From Nocardioides zeae (GTDB taxonomy: Bacteria; Actinomycetota; Actinomycetes; Propionibacteriales; Nocardioidaceae), in the NCBI RefSeq assembly GCF_010686755.1, contig NZ_JAAGXA010000010.1, positions 1-64,000 of the forward strand: DNA of 64,000 nucleotides, in the 5' to 3' direction. How positions within the stretch are numbered: position 1 is the first letter of the stretch; each line of letters opens with the position of its first letter. A program made the translations under genes and the position numbers. Shown here piece by piece: positions 43,848 through 52,830 of this stretch. The notes below the pieces were generated by a model. It was not told the DNA's origin and did no database searches. It saw only the letters and a list, made by a program, of their open reading frames with translations.

Positions 43848-45281
43848 TCACGCCGTCCGCACCGGCCGCGCCAGCCGGTCGAGGAACGCCGTCAACAGCG
43901 CCTCGCGCAGTCGTGGGCTCGCGACGTCGAGCAGCGCGTTGATCTCGCCCATCCGCTCGGGCAGGCCCGGCCCGTCCTCGCCGCCGACCATCCCGACCGC
44001 CGCGAGCAGGCCGTCGAAGTCGGCGTCCGAGAGCGCGGCGGGGTCGAGCGCCTGCACGAACTCGACGATGCCGGGATCGACCGCGACGGGGCCGCGCTCG
44101 ACCGCGACGGCGACCGCCGCGCGCAGGGCCACCAGGAACGCGCTCACGTCGGTCGCCGCGCTCAGCGACAGGTGCAGCGTCGGCGGCTGGCCCGCGAAGG
44201 TCAGCTGCGGCTGCGCCAGCCACCCCGCCGCGGCGAGCTCGTCGGCGATGGTGAAGACGTCGCAGGAGCCGTCGGTCGCGACCGTCACGAGGCTCGACTC
44301 GGGCTCGGCGACGAGCGCGAGCCCGTCGATCTCCCGCACGCCCGCGACCAGCGCGTCGACGCCGTCGAGCAGCGTGCGCGTCAGCTCGAGGTAGCCGTCG
44401 TCCCCGATCGTGCGCAGCACCGCCCAGGCCCCCGCGAGCGGACCGCCCGACTTCGTCGACTGCAGCGTCGTGTTGAGCATCGTGTAGCCCGGCCAGTCCG
44501 CCGACGCGAAGAACTGGGGGCGCCGCAGCTCCGGCGTCCGGTGCAGCAGCACCGACGTCCCCTTGGGGGCGTACGCGTACTTGTGCAGGTCCACCGAGAT
44601 GCTCGTGACCCCGGGCACGTCGAACGTCCACGGCGGTACGTCGCGGCCCAGGCGCGCGGCGTACGGCAGCACCCACCCCCCGATGCACGCGTCGACGTGG
44701 CAGCGGATGTCGTGCTCCGCGGCGATCGCCGCGAGGTCGGTGACGGGGTCGACGACACCGTGGGCGTAGGACGGGGCGCTGGCCACCACGAGCACCGTGC
44801 GCTCCGGTGCCGCCGCGACGGCCGCCCGGGTCGCGGCCACGTCGGCGCGGTGGTCGGGCCCGACGGGCACGACGACGGGCTCGACGCCGAAGTAGTGAGC
44901 GGCCTTGAGGAACGCGGCGTGCACGGTCGACGGCAGCACCATCCGGGGTGCAGTGACCTCGGGTCGGGCGTCCCGCGCGCCCTGCACCGCCAGGAGCACC
45001 GACTCCGTGCCGCCCGAGGTCACCGTGCCGACCACCGTCTCCGGCGCGCCGAGGAGGTCGGCCGTGAGCCCGACGACCTCGTTCTCCATCGTCAGCGTGC
45101 TGGGGAAGGCCGTGGGGTCGAGGCCGTTGGTCGCGGCGTACGCGGCCACCGCCTCCCGCCCGACCCGGTCGACCTCGGCGAGGCCGGAGTCGTAGACGTA
45201 GGCCAGCGTGCGGCCGCCGTGCGTCGGCAGGTCGCCCTGCTGCAGCTCGGCCAGCCGGGCGAGCACGTCGTCGCCGTTCAT
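43848..45281 (-). CDS. PLP-dependent decarboxylase/lyase (sphingosine-1-phosphate lyase-like)
   Basis: 477 residues of the group II decarboxylase superfamily. Visible elements: FPSTLTMENEVVG, the phosphate cup TSGGTESVLLAVQGARD, the cofactor aspartate in CHVDACIGGWVLP, and the Schiff-base lysine in SVDLHKYAYAPKGTSVLL. This last form is typical of sphingosine-1-phosphate-lyase-like and tyrosine/glutamate decarboxylase relatives. The ATG overlaps the stop of the upstream MFS gene by 4 bases, so a transporter/decarboxylase pairing is likely; the substrate is uncertain. Confidence 0.87.
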   Translation of the reverse strand: MNGDDVLARLAELQQGDLPTHGGRTLAYVYDSGLAEVDRVGREAVAAYAATNGLDPTAFPSTLTMENEVVGLTADLLGAPETVVGTVTSGGTESVLLAVQGARDARPEVTAPRMVLPSTVHAAFLKAAHYFGVEPVVVPVGPDHRADVAATRAAVAAAPERTVLVVASAPSYAHGVVDPVTDLAAIAAEHDIRCHVDACIGGWVLPYAARLGRDVPPWTFDVPGVTSISVDLHKYAYAPKGTSVLLHRTPELRRPQFFASADWPGYTMLNTTLQSTKSGGPLAGAWAVLRTIGDDGYLELTRTLLDGVDALVAGVREIDGLALVAEPESSLVTVATDGSCDVFTIADELAAAGWLAQPQLTFAGQPPTLHLSLSAATDVSAFLVALRAAVAVAVERGPVAVDPGIVEFVQALDPAALSDADFDGLLAAVGMVGGEDGPGLPERMGEINALLDVASPRLREALLTAFLDRLARPVRTA

Positions 45282-46642
45282 GCGGGACTCCCTTCGGGGG
45301 CGGCCACGGTGGCCGCGTCGAGGCGGTAGCGGCGCAGCCACAGCAGGCTCACGAGGGTGAGCGCCGCGGGCAGCAGCGAGAAGCCGAGCACGATGGCCGT
45401 GACGGCGGAACCGGGCTGGCTGGTGCCGCCGTCGGTGCCGGAGACGTAGCCGCCCAGCGCGAGCACGACGGCGAAGACGCCGGGGCCGAGCGCGAGGCCG
45501 AGCGTCTCGCCGGCCGTCCACACGCCCGTGTAGACGCCCGCGCGGTTCTCCCCGGTGCGGCGCGCGTCGACGGCCGCGGCGTCGGGGAGCATCGCGAGCG
45601 GGAAGACCTGGCACCCGGCGTACCCGACCCCCACGAGCGCGACCGCACCGTAGACGGCGGCCGCCGGCAGCACCTCCGCGCCGGCGAGCACGAGGGCGCC
45701 CGCCGCGAGCAGCAGCGACGACAGCGTGTAACCGCGGCGCTTGCCCACCCGCTCGCCGTACGCCGTCCACGCCGGCGTCAGCACCAGCGCCGGCCCGACG
45801 AAGCACACGAACAGCAGGGTCGCCGCACCCGGGTTGCCGAGCACGTGGCGCGCGACGTAGTCGACGCCCGCGAGCATCGTGCCCGTGGCGAGCGCCTGCA
45901 GCAGGAACGTGGTGAGCAGCAGCCGGAAGTCGCGCGCCCGGGCCACGACCCGCAGCTGCTCGCGCAGGCTCCCGGCCCCGGCGGCGGGGGCACGGACGGG
46001 CGCGCGCCGCGTGCCGACGTACGCCGCGAGCACGCCCACGACGATGAGGAGGGCCATCGCGAGGCCCATGACGCGGTAGCCGTCGCGCCCGCCGACGGCG
46101 TCGCGGATCGCGGGAGCGCTGGCGCCGGCCAGCAGGATCGTCAGCGCGAGGAGCGCGACGCGCCACGTCATGAGCCGCGTGCGCTCGTCGTAGGAGTCGG
46201 TGATCTCGGCGGGCATCGCGACGTAGGGGACCTGGAAGAAGGCGTACGCCGTCGCGCACGCCAGGAACGCGACGAGCACCCAGACGGCCTCGAGCGCGGT
46301 CGAGTCGAAGCCGGGCGAGGCGAAGATGACCGCGAAGAGCACGGCGAGGGGGAGGCCCGCACGGAGCAGCCACGGCCGCCGGGGGCCGCGCGGGTCGGTG
46401 CTCCGGTCGGTGATGCGGCCCGCGACCGGGTTGAGCACGACGTCCCAGGCCTTCGGCGCCACCACGATCGCGCCCGCCACCAGCGCCGCGATGCCGAGCT
46501 GGTCGGTGAGGTAGGGCAGCAGCATCAGGCCCGGCACGGTGCCGAAGGCGCCCGTCGCCACCGAGCCGCTGCCGTAGCCGATGCGGACGGAGCGGGGGAG
46601 CGCCCCGGACACCGCCGTGGGGGAGGCCTCAGCCGAAGGCAC
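45278..46642 (-). CDS. MFS transporter, glycoside/sugar:cation symporter-like
   Basis: 454 residues with about twelve transmembrane helices. The early PKAWDVVLNPVAGRITDRSTDPRGPRRPWLL motif is that of the GPH (MFS_2) family that imports sugars or glycosides with cations. The GTG at 46642 overlaps the preceding hydrolase gene by 14 bases. Coupled translation to the PLP decarboxylase suggests import of its substrate or an amino-acid-like compound, which would be unusual for GPH carriers. Confidence 0.85.
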   Translation of the reverse strand: MPSAEASPTAVSGALPRSVRIGYGSGSVATGAFGTVPGLMLLPYLTDQLGIAALVAGAIVVAPKAWDVVLNPVAGRITDRSTDPRGPRRPWLLRAGLPLAVLFAVIFASPGFDSTALEAVWVLVAFLACATAYAFFQVPYVAMPAEITDSYDERTRLMTWRVALLALTILLAGASAPAIRDAVGGRDGYRVMGLAMALLIVVGVLAAYVGTRRAPVRAPAAGAGSLREQLRVVARARDFRLLLTTFLLQALATGTMLAGVDYVARHVLGNPGAATLLFVCFVGPALVLTPAWTAYGERVGKRRGYTLSSLLLAAGALVLAGAEVLPAAAVYGAVALVGVGYAGCQVFPLAMLPDAAAVDARRTGENRAGVYTGVWTAGETLGLALGPGVFAVVLALGGYVSGTDGGTSQPGSAVTAIVLGFSLLPAALTLVSLLWLRRYRLDAATVAAPEGSPA

Positions 46643-47837
46643 GCGACGACGCCGATCCGTAGCGGCGCGCGCGGTTGGAGCCGATGCGGTCGGCCCGCGG
46701 CGCGCTCGGGACCGACGGCGTGCCGTCCGCGGGCCCGTCCACCGGTGTCGGCGTCGACCAGCGGTCCACCCACTCGTCGAGGGCGGTCCACGTCGTCGTG
46801 CGTGCCGCGCGACCCGTCAGCATCCCGAGGTGGCCGCCGGGCACGACCTCGAACTGCACCTCGGTGGCGTTGGGCAGCAGCGTCGTCAGGGGCTTGACCG
46901 CGCTGACCGGGGCGATGCCGTCGTTCGCGCCGGCGAAGACGAGCACGGGGCAGGTGATGGCGTCGAGGGAGATCTCCTGGGTCCCGTCCGGGGTGTCGAG
47001 CTCGAAGACCCCGGAGAGGAGCGCGTTGCCGCGGTACATGCGGTGGTAGAGCTGCCCGAACGAGCGGCCCGGGTAGGCGATCATCCCGGCGGTGAAGCGG
47101 TCCACCGCCTCGACCTGGGCGAGGAACTCCGGGTCGTCGAGGTTCTGCAGGAGCGCCAGCGGCTTGGTGACGAGCTTCTGGAACGCCGAGAGCTGGAACG
47201 CCCACCGCACGAGCGGTCGGGGCGCACCGCCGAAGGCCTGGTAGGCCCGCGTCACGGCCCGCAGCTGCGGGGGCAGCAGGTCGAGGTTGAGGAGCGGGCG
47301 CAGCGGCGCGATGAGCGGTACCCGGCTGAGGTCGAACGGCGAGCCGACGACCGACAGCGAGGCGACCGGCAGGTCCGGGTCGTTCGCCACGGTGAGCACC
47401 GAGAAGATGCCGCCGAGGCTCCACCCGACCACGTGCACCGGCCGTCCGCCCGCGTGGGCCGACACCTCGCGGATCGCCGTGGGCACGACCTCCGAGATCC
47501 AGTGCTCCATCCCGAGGTTGCGGTCGCGGAAGGACACCTGGCCGTACTCCACCAGGTACGTCGGTCGCCCGCCCCGCACGAGGTGCTCCACCAGCGAGCA
47601 CCCCCGGCGCAGGTCGAAGCACGTCGCCGGCGCGGCCAGCGGCGTCACGAGCAGGACCGGGTCGCCCGTCTCCGGCGCCGACGGGTCGGGCCGGTAGTGG
47701 TAGACCTCGCGCAGCTGCCCGTCGTCGACGAGCACCCGGGGCATCGGACGCAGGTCCGCCAGCCCGCCGTACAGCACCTTGTGGGCCACGTTGCCGGTGG
47801 CCGCGACGACCTGGTCGGGCTTCGGGAGGAGGTCCAT
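46629..47837 (-). CDS. PhaC-like alpha/beta hydrolase
   Basis: 402 residues. It resembles the PHA-synthase branch of alpha/beta hydrolases (VLLVTPLAAPATCFDLRRGCSLVEHLVRGGRPTYLVEYG). The nucleophile elbow is GWSLGG with serine, whereas true PHA synthases use cysteine. The later DGIAPVSA and PGGHLGMLTG segments supply the acid and histidine. A lipase/esterase or acyl-transfer role is more likely than polymer synthesis. It is followed upstream by an acyl-CoA ligase gene, hinting at lipid metabolism. Confidence 0.82.
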   Translation of the reverse strand: MDLLPKPDQVVAATGNVAHKVLYGGLADLRPMPRVLVDDGQLREVYHYRPDPSAPETGDPVLLVTPLAAPATCFDLRRGCSLVEHLVRGGRPTYLVEYGQVSFRDRNLGMEHWISEVVPTAIREVSAHAGGRPVHVVGWSLGGIFSVLTVANDPDLPVASLSVVGSPFDLSRVPLIAPLRPLLNLDLLPPQLRAVTRAYQAFGGAPRPLVRWAFQLSAFQKLVTKPLALLQNLDDPEFLAQVEAVDRFTAGMIAYPGRSFGQLYHRMYRGNALLSGVFELDTPDGTQEISLDAITCPVLVFAGANDGIAPVSAVKPLTTLLPNATEVQFEVVPGGHLGMLTGRAARTTTWTALDEWVDRWSTPTPVDGPADGTPSVPSAPRADRIGSNRARRYGSASSRAFG

Positions 47838-47901
47838 GGCCCGAAAGGTACTCGCGAGTCACCCCCTTCGGGGAGGTCTCGGGCGCGGGGATCCCGTGGG
47901 T

Positions 47902-49455
47902 TCAGCCGCGCAGCGCGGGCTTGAGGAGCTTGCCCACCGAGTTCTTGGGCAGCGCCGCGTGCAGCTGCACGTCCGCCGGCACCTTGAACCGGGCGAGCAC
48001 GGCGGCGCAGTGCGCCCGCAGCTCGTCCGGGGTCGCGCTGGCCCCCGGCCGCAGCGCGACGTGCGCGACCGGCACCTCGCCGTACGTCGGGTCCGGGCGT
48101 CCGACCACGGCGGCCTCGAGGACCGCCGGGTGCTCGTAGAGGACGTCCTCGATCTCCTTGGGGTAGATGTTCTCGCCGCCGCGGATGACCATGTCCTTGA
48201 CGCGGTCCACGAGCACCAGGAACCCGTCGGCGTCGAGGTAGCCGACGTCCCCGGTGTGCAGCCACCCGTCGACGACGGTCGCCGCCGTCTCCTCCGGACG
48301 GTGGAGGTAGCCCGCCATGACCGTGGCGCCCCGCACCAGCACCTCGCCCCGCTCGCCCGCCGGCAGGTGCTCGCCGTCGGCGGACGCGATCGCGACGTCG
48401 ATCCCCGGGAGCGGCAGTCCGACCGTGCCGGGCTTGCGCCGCTCGTCGAGCGGGTTGATCGTCGCGGCGACGCTGCACTCCGACAGCCCGTACCCCTCGA
48501 CGAGCACCACGTCGAAGCGCTCCTCGAAGCGACCGATGAGGTCGGCGGGCATGGGGGCCGCCCCGCAGACGACGAAGCGCAGGGAGGAGGTGTCCACCGC
48601 GCGCTCGGTGTGGGCGTCGATGAGGGCGTACATGGTCGGCACCGCGGAGAAGTACGTCGGGCGCTCGGCCTCCACGAGGTCCCAGAAGTCCGCCGGACGG
48701 AACCGGGGCGCCACCACCACCGACCCGCCGGCCAGCAGCGGCGCGAGCACGCCGACCAGCAGGCCGTTGCAGTGGAACAGGGGGAGCACCAGCAGGCTGC
48801 GGTCGGCGGCGTCGAGACGCAGGTGCGTGACGATCGCGCGCACCATCGCGTCGACGTTGGCGTGGGTGAGGACGCACCCCTTGGGGCGGCCGGTGGTGCC
48901 CGACGTGTAGACGACGAGCGCCGGCGCCCCGGGATCGACGGTCGGGGTGGTGGACGGGGCTGCGCCGCTCGTCCCGCGCAGGTCGTCCACGTGCACGACC
49001 GCGACGGCGCGACCTCGGGCGACCTCGTGGCCCCGGTCGTCGGCGACGAGCAGCACCGCGCCCGAGTCGTCGAGCTGGTGGCCGACCTCCGCGTCGGTCA
49101 GCGCCGGGTTCACCGGGGTGAGGGCGGCCCCCCGCGACCAGGCGGCGAACATCGCGACGACGATCTCGAGGCGGTTGGGGAGCATGACCGCGACCGTGTC
49201 GCCGGGGCCGACGCCGGCCGCGGCGAAGGCGTCGCCGAGCTCGGCGACCGCAGCCGCGAGGCCGGTGTTGTCGAGGCGCCGGTCGCCGTCGACGACGGCC
49301 GCACCGGACGGGTCGCGCAGAGCGCGGGCCCGTGGGAGGTCGGCGATCGCCTGGAGCGGACCGTCGAGCGGACCGTCGAGCGGACCGTCGAGCGGGTGGA
49401 GGTCGGGGAGCCGGGTGGGGAGCACGCCCCGCAGGCTAGGTGCGGCCCACGTCAC
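47902..49455 (-). CDS. AMP-binding acyl-CoA ligase
   Basis: 517 residues of the ANL adenylating family. P-loop YTSGTTGRPKGCVLTH, A5 motif GYGLSE, A7 WLHTGDVGYLD, hinge RVKDMVIRGGENIYPKEIE and the C-terminal lysine in PKNSVGKLLKPAL are all intact. It activates a carboxylic acid as acyl-AMP and transfers it to CoA. The GTG at 49455 follows GGGGGA. Near the N-terminus a PLDG unit is repeated three times, from a 12-bp DNA tandem repeat at 49357-49392. Acid specificity is unknown. Confidence 0.92.
   Translation of the reverse strand: MTWAAPSLRGVLPTRLPDLHPLDGPLDGPLDGPLQAIADLPRARALRDPSGAAVVDGDRRLDNTGLAAAVAELGDAFAAAGVGPGDTVAVMLPNRLEIVVAMFAAWSRGAALTPVNPALTDAEVGHQLDDSGAVLLVADDRGHEVARGRAVAVVHVDDLRGTSGAAPSTTPTVDPGAPALVVYTSGTTGRPKGCVLTHANVDAMVRAIVTHLRLDAADRSLLVLPLFHCNGLLVGVLAPLLAGGSVVVAPRFRPADFWDLVEAERPTYFSAVPTMYALIDAHTERAVDTSSLRFVVCGAAPMPADLIGRFEERFDVVLVEGYGLSECSVAATINPLDERRKPGTVGLPLPGIDVAIASADGEHLPAGERGEVLVRGATVMAGYLHRPEETAATVVDGWLHTGDVGYLDADGFLVLVDRVKDMVIRGGENIYPKEIEDVLYEHPAVLEAAVVGRPDPTYGEVPVAHVALRPGASATPDELRAHCAAVLARFKVPADVQLHAALPKNSVGKLLKPALRG
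49357..49392. repeat. Three perfect 12-bp tandem repeats inside the ligase gene
   Basis: CGGACCGTCGAG occurs three times in a row and encodes repeated P-L-D-G on the minus strand. Being a multiple of three, copy-number change would alter protein length without frameshift. Confidence 0.85.
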
Positions 49456-49533
49456 GCTCTTCGTCCCCCGGAGACGAGAACGCGGACGACTTTCGGTCCT
49501 GCGGGCAGCGCACGGCTACTAGCGTTCGGTGCC

Positions 49534-50808
49534 GTGAACCACGGTCCCGTCCCGCCCGACGCCAGCTTCCCCGCGGTCGCCGCGATCGCCGCGACCCTCA
49601 ACGCCGGGCTCGGGCAGCTCGTGGCGGACATGCGGGGGGAGATCGCCGGCGCGATCACCGAGCTCGACGGCGACCCGGGGCTCGTGCAGCTGCTCGGCGC
49701 GAGCATCGAGGGCAACGTCGACACGATCCTCCACGCGCTGGCCCACGGCATCGGTGAGCCGCACTTCGAGCCACCGGTGGCGGCGATCGAGTACGCGCGG
49801 CGGCTGGCGCAGCGGGGCGTGCCGGTCAACGCCCTCGTGCGTGCCTACCGGCTCGGGCAGCAGCACCTGCTGCAGCGGGCGTTCGTGGCGGGCGCGGACC
49901 TCGAGCCGGCCGTGCGCGCGGGTGCGTACTCGATCCTCGTGGACCGCGTCTTCGACTACATCGACTGGATCTCCCAGCGGGTCGTGGCGGTCTACGAGGA
50001 GGAGCGGGAGTCGTGGCTCGCCAACCAGCTCAACGAGCGGGAGGGGCTCGTGCGCCGCATCCTGCACGAGGGGAGCGCCGACCCGGCGGCCGCCGAGCGC
50101 GCGCTGGGCTACCGCCTGCACGGGTCCCACCTGGCCGTGATCGCCTCCGAGGACCGCCGGGGCCAGCTGACCCGGTCCACCCGGCTCGTGCGCGACCTCG
50201 CCGCGGCGCTCGGCTCCCCGCACCCGCCGCTCGTGGTCAGCCACGACCAGGCGACGACGTGGGCGTGGATCCAGGTGCCGACCGGCGTCGGCTCCACGGG
50301 GGTGGTCTGCGACCACCTCGACGGGCTCCCGTCGGGCGGGCCGGTGCTGGCCGTCGGCGGCGTACGACGCGGTGTCGAGGGCTTCCGGGCGTCCCACGCG
50401 GAGGCGGCGAGCATGCACCGGGTGCTGCTCCTGCGGGGCGGCGCCGGCCGGCCCGCCATCGCGTACGACGAGCCGGGAGCCGCGCTCGCCGGGCTCCTCG
50501 TCGCCGACGTGCCGGCGCTGCGCCGCTGGGTCGTCGGGGTGCTCGGCGACCTCGCCCGCCGGGACGAGGCCACGGAGCGCCAGCGACGCACGCTCCTGAC
50601 CTTCCTGCGGTGTCGTGGCTCCTACACGGCGACGGCGGAGCAGATGACGATGCACAAGAACTCGATCAAGTACCGCGTCGCCGTCGCGGAGAAGACCCTG
50701 GGCCGGAGCATCGCGGAACGCCACCTCGACCTCGAGGTCGCCCTGACGATGGCCGACCACGTCGGCGACGCCGTCCTGGGGGCGCGGGACACGCGCCCCG
50801 CCGGCTGA
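49534..50808 (+). CDS. PucR-family transcriptional regulator
   Basis: 424 residues. The N-terminal RsbRD-like helical region (ARRLAQRGVPVNALVRAYRLGQQHLLQRAF) and a central GGDEF-like divergent domain are followed by the C-terminal PucR HTH (LLTFLRCRGSYTATAEQMTMHKNSIKYRVAVAEKTLGRSI). Such regulators often control nearby catabolic or lipid genes. It is divergent from the acyl-CoA ligase across 78 bases and precedes the DUF3556 operon, either of which may be its target. Confidence 0.88.
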   Translation: MNHGPVPPDASFPAVAAIAATLNAGLGQLVADMRGEIAGAITELDGDPGLVQLLGASIEGNVDTILHALAHGIGEPHFEPPVAAIEYARRLAQRGVPVNALVRAYRLGQQHLLQRAFVAGADLEPAVRAGAYSILVDRVFDYIDWISQRVVAVYEEERESWLANQLNEREGLVRRILHEGSADPAAAERALGYRLHGSHLAVIASEDRRGQLTRSTRLVRDLAAALGSPHPPLVVSHDQATTWAWIQVPTGVGSTGVVCDHLDGLPSGGPVLAVGGVRRGVEGFRASHAEAASMHRVLLLRGGAGRPAIAYDEPGAALAGLLVADVPALRRWVVGVLGDLARRDEATERQRRTLLTFLRCRGSYTATAEQMTMHKNSIKYRVAVAEKTLGRSIAERHLDLEVALTMADHVGDAVLGARDTRPAG

Positions 50809-50820
50809 GGGGTCTTGTCC

Positions 50821-50840
50821 CCGGGGACCAAAGGCCCGGA
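50821..50840. promoter_or_regulatory. DosR/DevR-box-like palindrome
   Basis: CCGGGGACCAAAGGCCCGGA matches the actinobacterial DevR consensus (TTSGGGACTWWAGTCCCSAA, recalled) at about 15 of 20 positions, including the GGGAC and CCC cores. It lies about 150 bases before the DUF3556 gene and just after the PucR stop. It could also be a terminator hairpin. Confidence 0.35.
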
Positions 50841-50991
50841 GCGGACTTGGTGACCCCGCGACGTACCGGCCCACCCTGTGACCTACCTAACGTCGGGGCA
50901 TCCGCGGCGCCCCAGCCGCGACCCCCACCCAGCGACCCCCGTGCGGGTGCCCTCGGCACCCGTCGGTGGCGTGCGCACGAAAGGACCAGCC

Positions 50992-52830
50992 ATGGGGTTC
51001 AAGACGGGAAGCTTTCCCCCGGTCGACCTCGAGACGTTCCTCGACCAGCCGCTCCTCGAGCGCACCCGGATCCTCGCCCTGCACTGGGTCGAGCACGGGT
51101 TCGGGTCGCCGAAGATGATCCCGACGATCTACGTGCTCAAGCTCGTGTTCCTCTACCTGGGTGCCGGCCTGACGCTCGTCACCCTCACCTCCGGGGTCGG
51201 GGCGCCGTGGGAGGTGGGTGCCTGGTGGGACCAGCCGATCGTCTACCAGAAGCTCATCTTCTGGACGATGCTGCTCGAGGTGCTCGGCGTCGCCGGCTCC
51301 TGGGGCCCCATCGCGGGCAAGTTCAAGCCGATGACCGGCGGTCTGCTCTTCTGGCTGCGCCCGCGCACGCTGCGGATGCCGCCGTGGCCCGGCAAGGTGC
51401 CCGGCACCGCCGGCGACGAGCGGACCGTGCTCGACGTGGTGCTCTACGCGCTGCTCCTCGTCGCGCTCGCCGTGCCGATCGCGCTGCCCGGCGTGCCCAG
51501 CGCCGCCCTCGAGGCCGTGCTGCCGGGCGTCGACTCCGGCCTGGTCGACCCGCGCTGGGCGATCGCGCCGATCGTGCTCGTGGTGCTCTGCGGCCTGCGG
51601 GACAAGACGATCTTCATCGCCGCCCGCTCCGAGCAGTACATCCCGCCGCTCCTCGCCTTCGCGGCCGTGCCCCTGCTCGGCTGGGCCGGCGGGAACGGCT
51701 TCGTCGACATGGTGCTGCTCCTCAAGCTCGCGGCCGCCTCGGTCTGGATCGGCGCCGGCTTCTCCAAGCTCGGCCGCCACTTCGAGAACGTGGTGCCGGC
51801 GATGACCTCGAACAACCCGTGCCTGCCCGGCACCGCGATCCGTCGCCTGAACTACCGCGACTTCCCGCGCGACATCCGGCCCTCCCGGCTCGCCAAGCTC
51901 ATCGCCCACGTCGGCGGGACGACGCTCGAGATCGTGGTCCCGGTGGTGCTGCTCCTCAGCACGAACACCACGGTCACCCTCGTCGGGGTCGCCCTGATCG
52001 TGCTGCTGCACACGGTGATCCTGTCGATGTTCCCGCTGGCGGTGCCGCTGGAGTGGAACCTGCTGTTCGGGTACGCCGCGGTGTTCCTGTTCGTCGGGTT
52101 CCCGGCGGGCGACGGCTTCGCGCTGGCCGATGCGAGCAGCCCCTGGCTCGTGGTGGTCGCGCTGTGCGGCCTGTTCTTCTTCCCCGTCCTCGGCAACCTG
52201 CGCCCCGACCTGGTGGCGTTCACCCCGTCCATGCGCCAGTACGCCGGCAACTGGGCCTCCGCCCTGTGGGCCTTCCAGCCCGGGGCCGAGGACAAGCTCG
52301 ACCGCATCGTGCGTCCCACCCGCAACCAGGTGCGCCAGCTCGAGGACATGGGCTACCCGCCCGTCGTCGCCGAGATCACGATGCAGCAGACGATCGCCTG
52401 GCGCGCCATGCACAGCCAGGGCCGCGGCCTCTTCTCGCTGCTCCTGCGGCACGTGCACGACGTCGACCGCGCGACCGTCCGGGAGGCGGAGTTCGCCTGC
52501 AACTCGGTGCTGGGCTTCAACTTCGGTGACGGCCACCTGCACGACCGGCGCCTGATCGCCGCCATCCAGCGGCGGTGCGGCTTCGAGCCCGGCGAGTTCG
52601 TCGTCGCGTGGGTGGAGTCGCAGCCGATCCACAAGGGCACCCAGCGCTACCAGGTCATCGACGCCGCCCTCGGCGTGGTCGAGGAGGGCACGTGGCGGGT
52701 GCGGGACGCGGTGGAGACGCAGCCGTGGCTGCCGGACGGCCCCATCCCGACGACCGTCACGTGGCGCCGCGAGGGTGGTGCCACCCCGGTCGCCCCGGCG
52801 CCGATGGCCCCGAGCGGGGCGCCCTCGTGA
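50992..52830 (+). CDS. DUF3556 integral membrane protein
   Basis: 612 residues. MGFKTGSFPPVD, then about eight to ten transmembrane helices up to residue ~410, then a soluble C-terminal region (YAGNWASALWAFQPGAEDKLDRIVRPTRNQ). This matches the actinobacterial DUF3556 family, whose function is unknown. The ATG at 50992 has AAAGGA upstream; an in-frame start at 50878 would add 38 unlikely residues. The stop overlaps the GTG of a desaturase-like oxidoreductase, so the two may act together on a lipid or isoprenoid. Confidence 0.86.
   Translation: MGFKTGSFPPVDLETFLDQPLLERTRILALHWVEHGFGSPKMIPTIYVLKLVFLYLGAGLTLVTLTSGVGAPWEVGAWWDQPIVYQKLIFWTMLLEVLGVAGSWGPIAGKFKPMTGGLLFWLRPRTLRMPPWPGKVPGTAGDERTVLDVVLYALLLVALAVPIALPGVPSAALEAVLPGVDSGLVDPRWAIAPIVLVVLCGLRDKTIFIAARSEQYIPPLLAFAAVPLLGWAGGNGFVDMVLLLKLAAASVWIGAGFSKLGRHFENVVPAMTSNNPCLPGTAIRRLNYRDFPRDIRPSRLAKLIAHVGGTTLEIVVPVVLLLSTNTTVTLVGVALIVLLHTVILSMFPLAVPLEWNLLFGYAAVFLFVGFPAGDGFALADASSPWLVVVALCGLFFFPVLGNLRPDLVAFTPSMRQYAGNWASALWAFQPGAEDKLDRIVRPTRNQVRQLEDMGYPPVVAEITMQQTIAWRAMHSQGRGLFSLLLRHVHDVDRATVREAEFACNSVLGFNFGDGHLHDRRLIAAIQRRCGFEPGEFVVAWVESQPIHKGTQRYQVIDAALGVVEEGTWRVRDAVETQPWLPDGPIPTTVTWRREGGATPVAPAPMAPSGAPS

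Noticed and set aside
47779..50808. 1009-codon open frame spanning ligase and PucR regions
   Set aside because: Only the part from 49534 has regulator homology; the rest is the antisense shadow of the acyl-CoA ligase.
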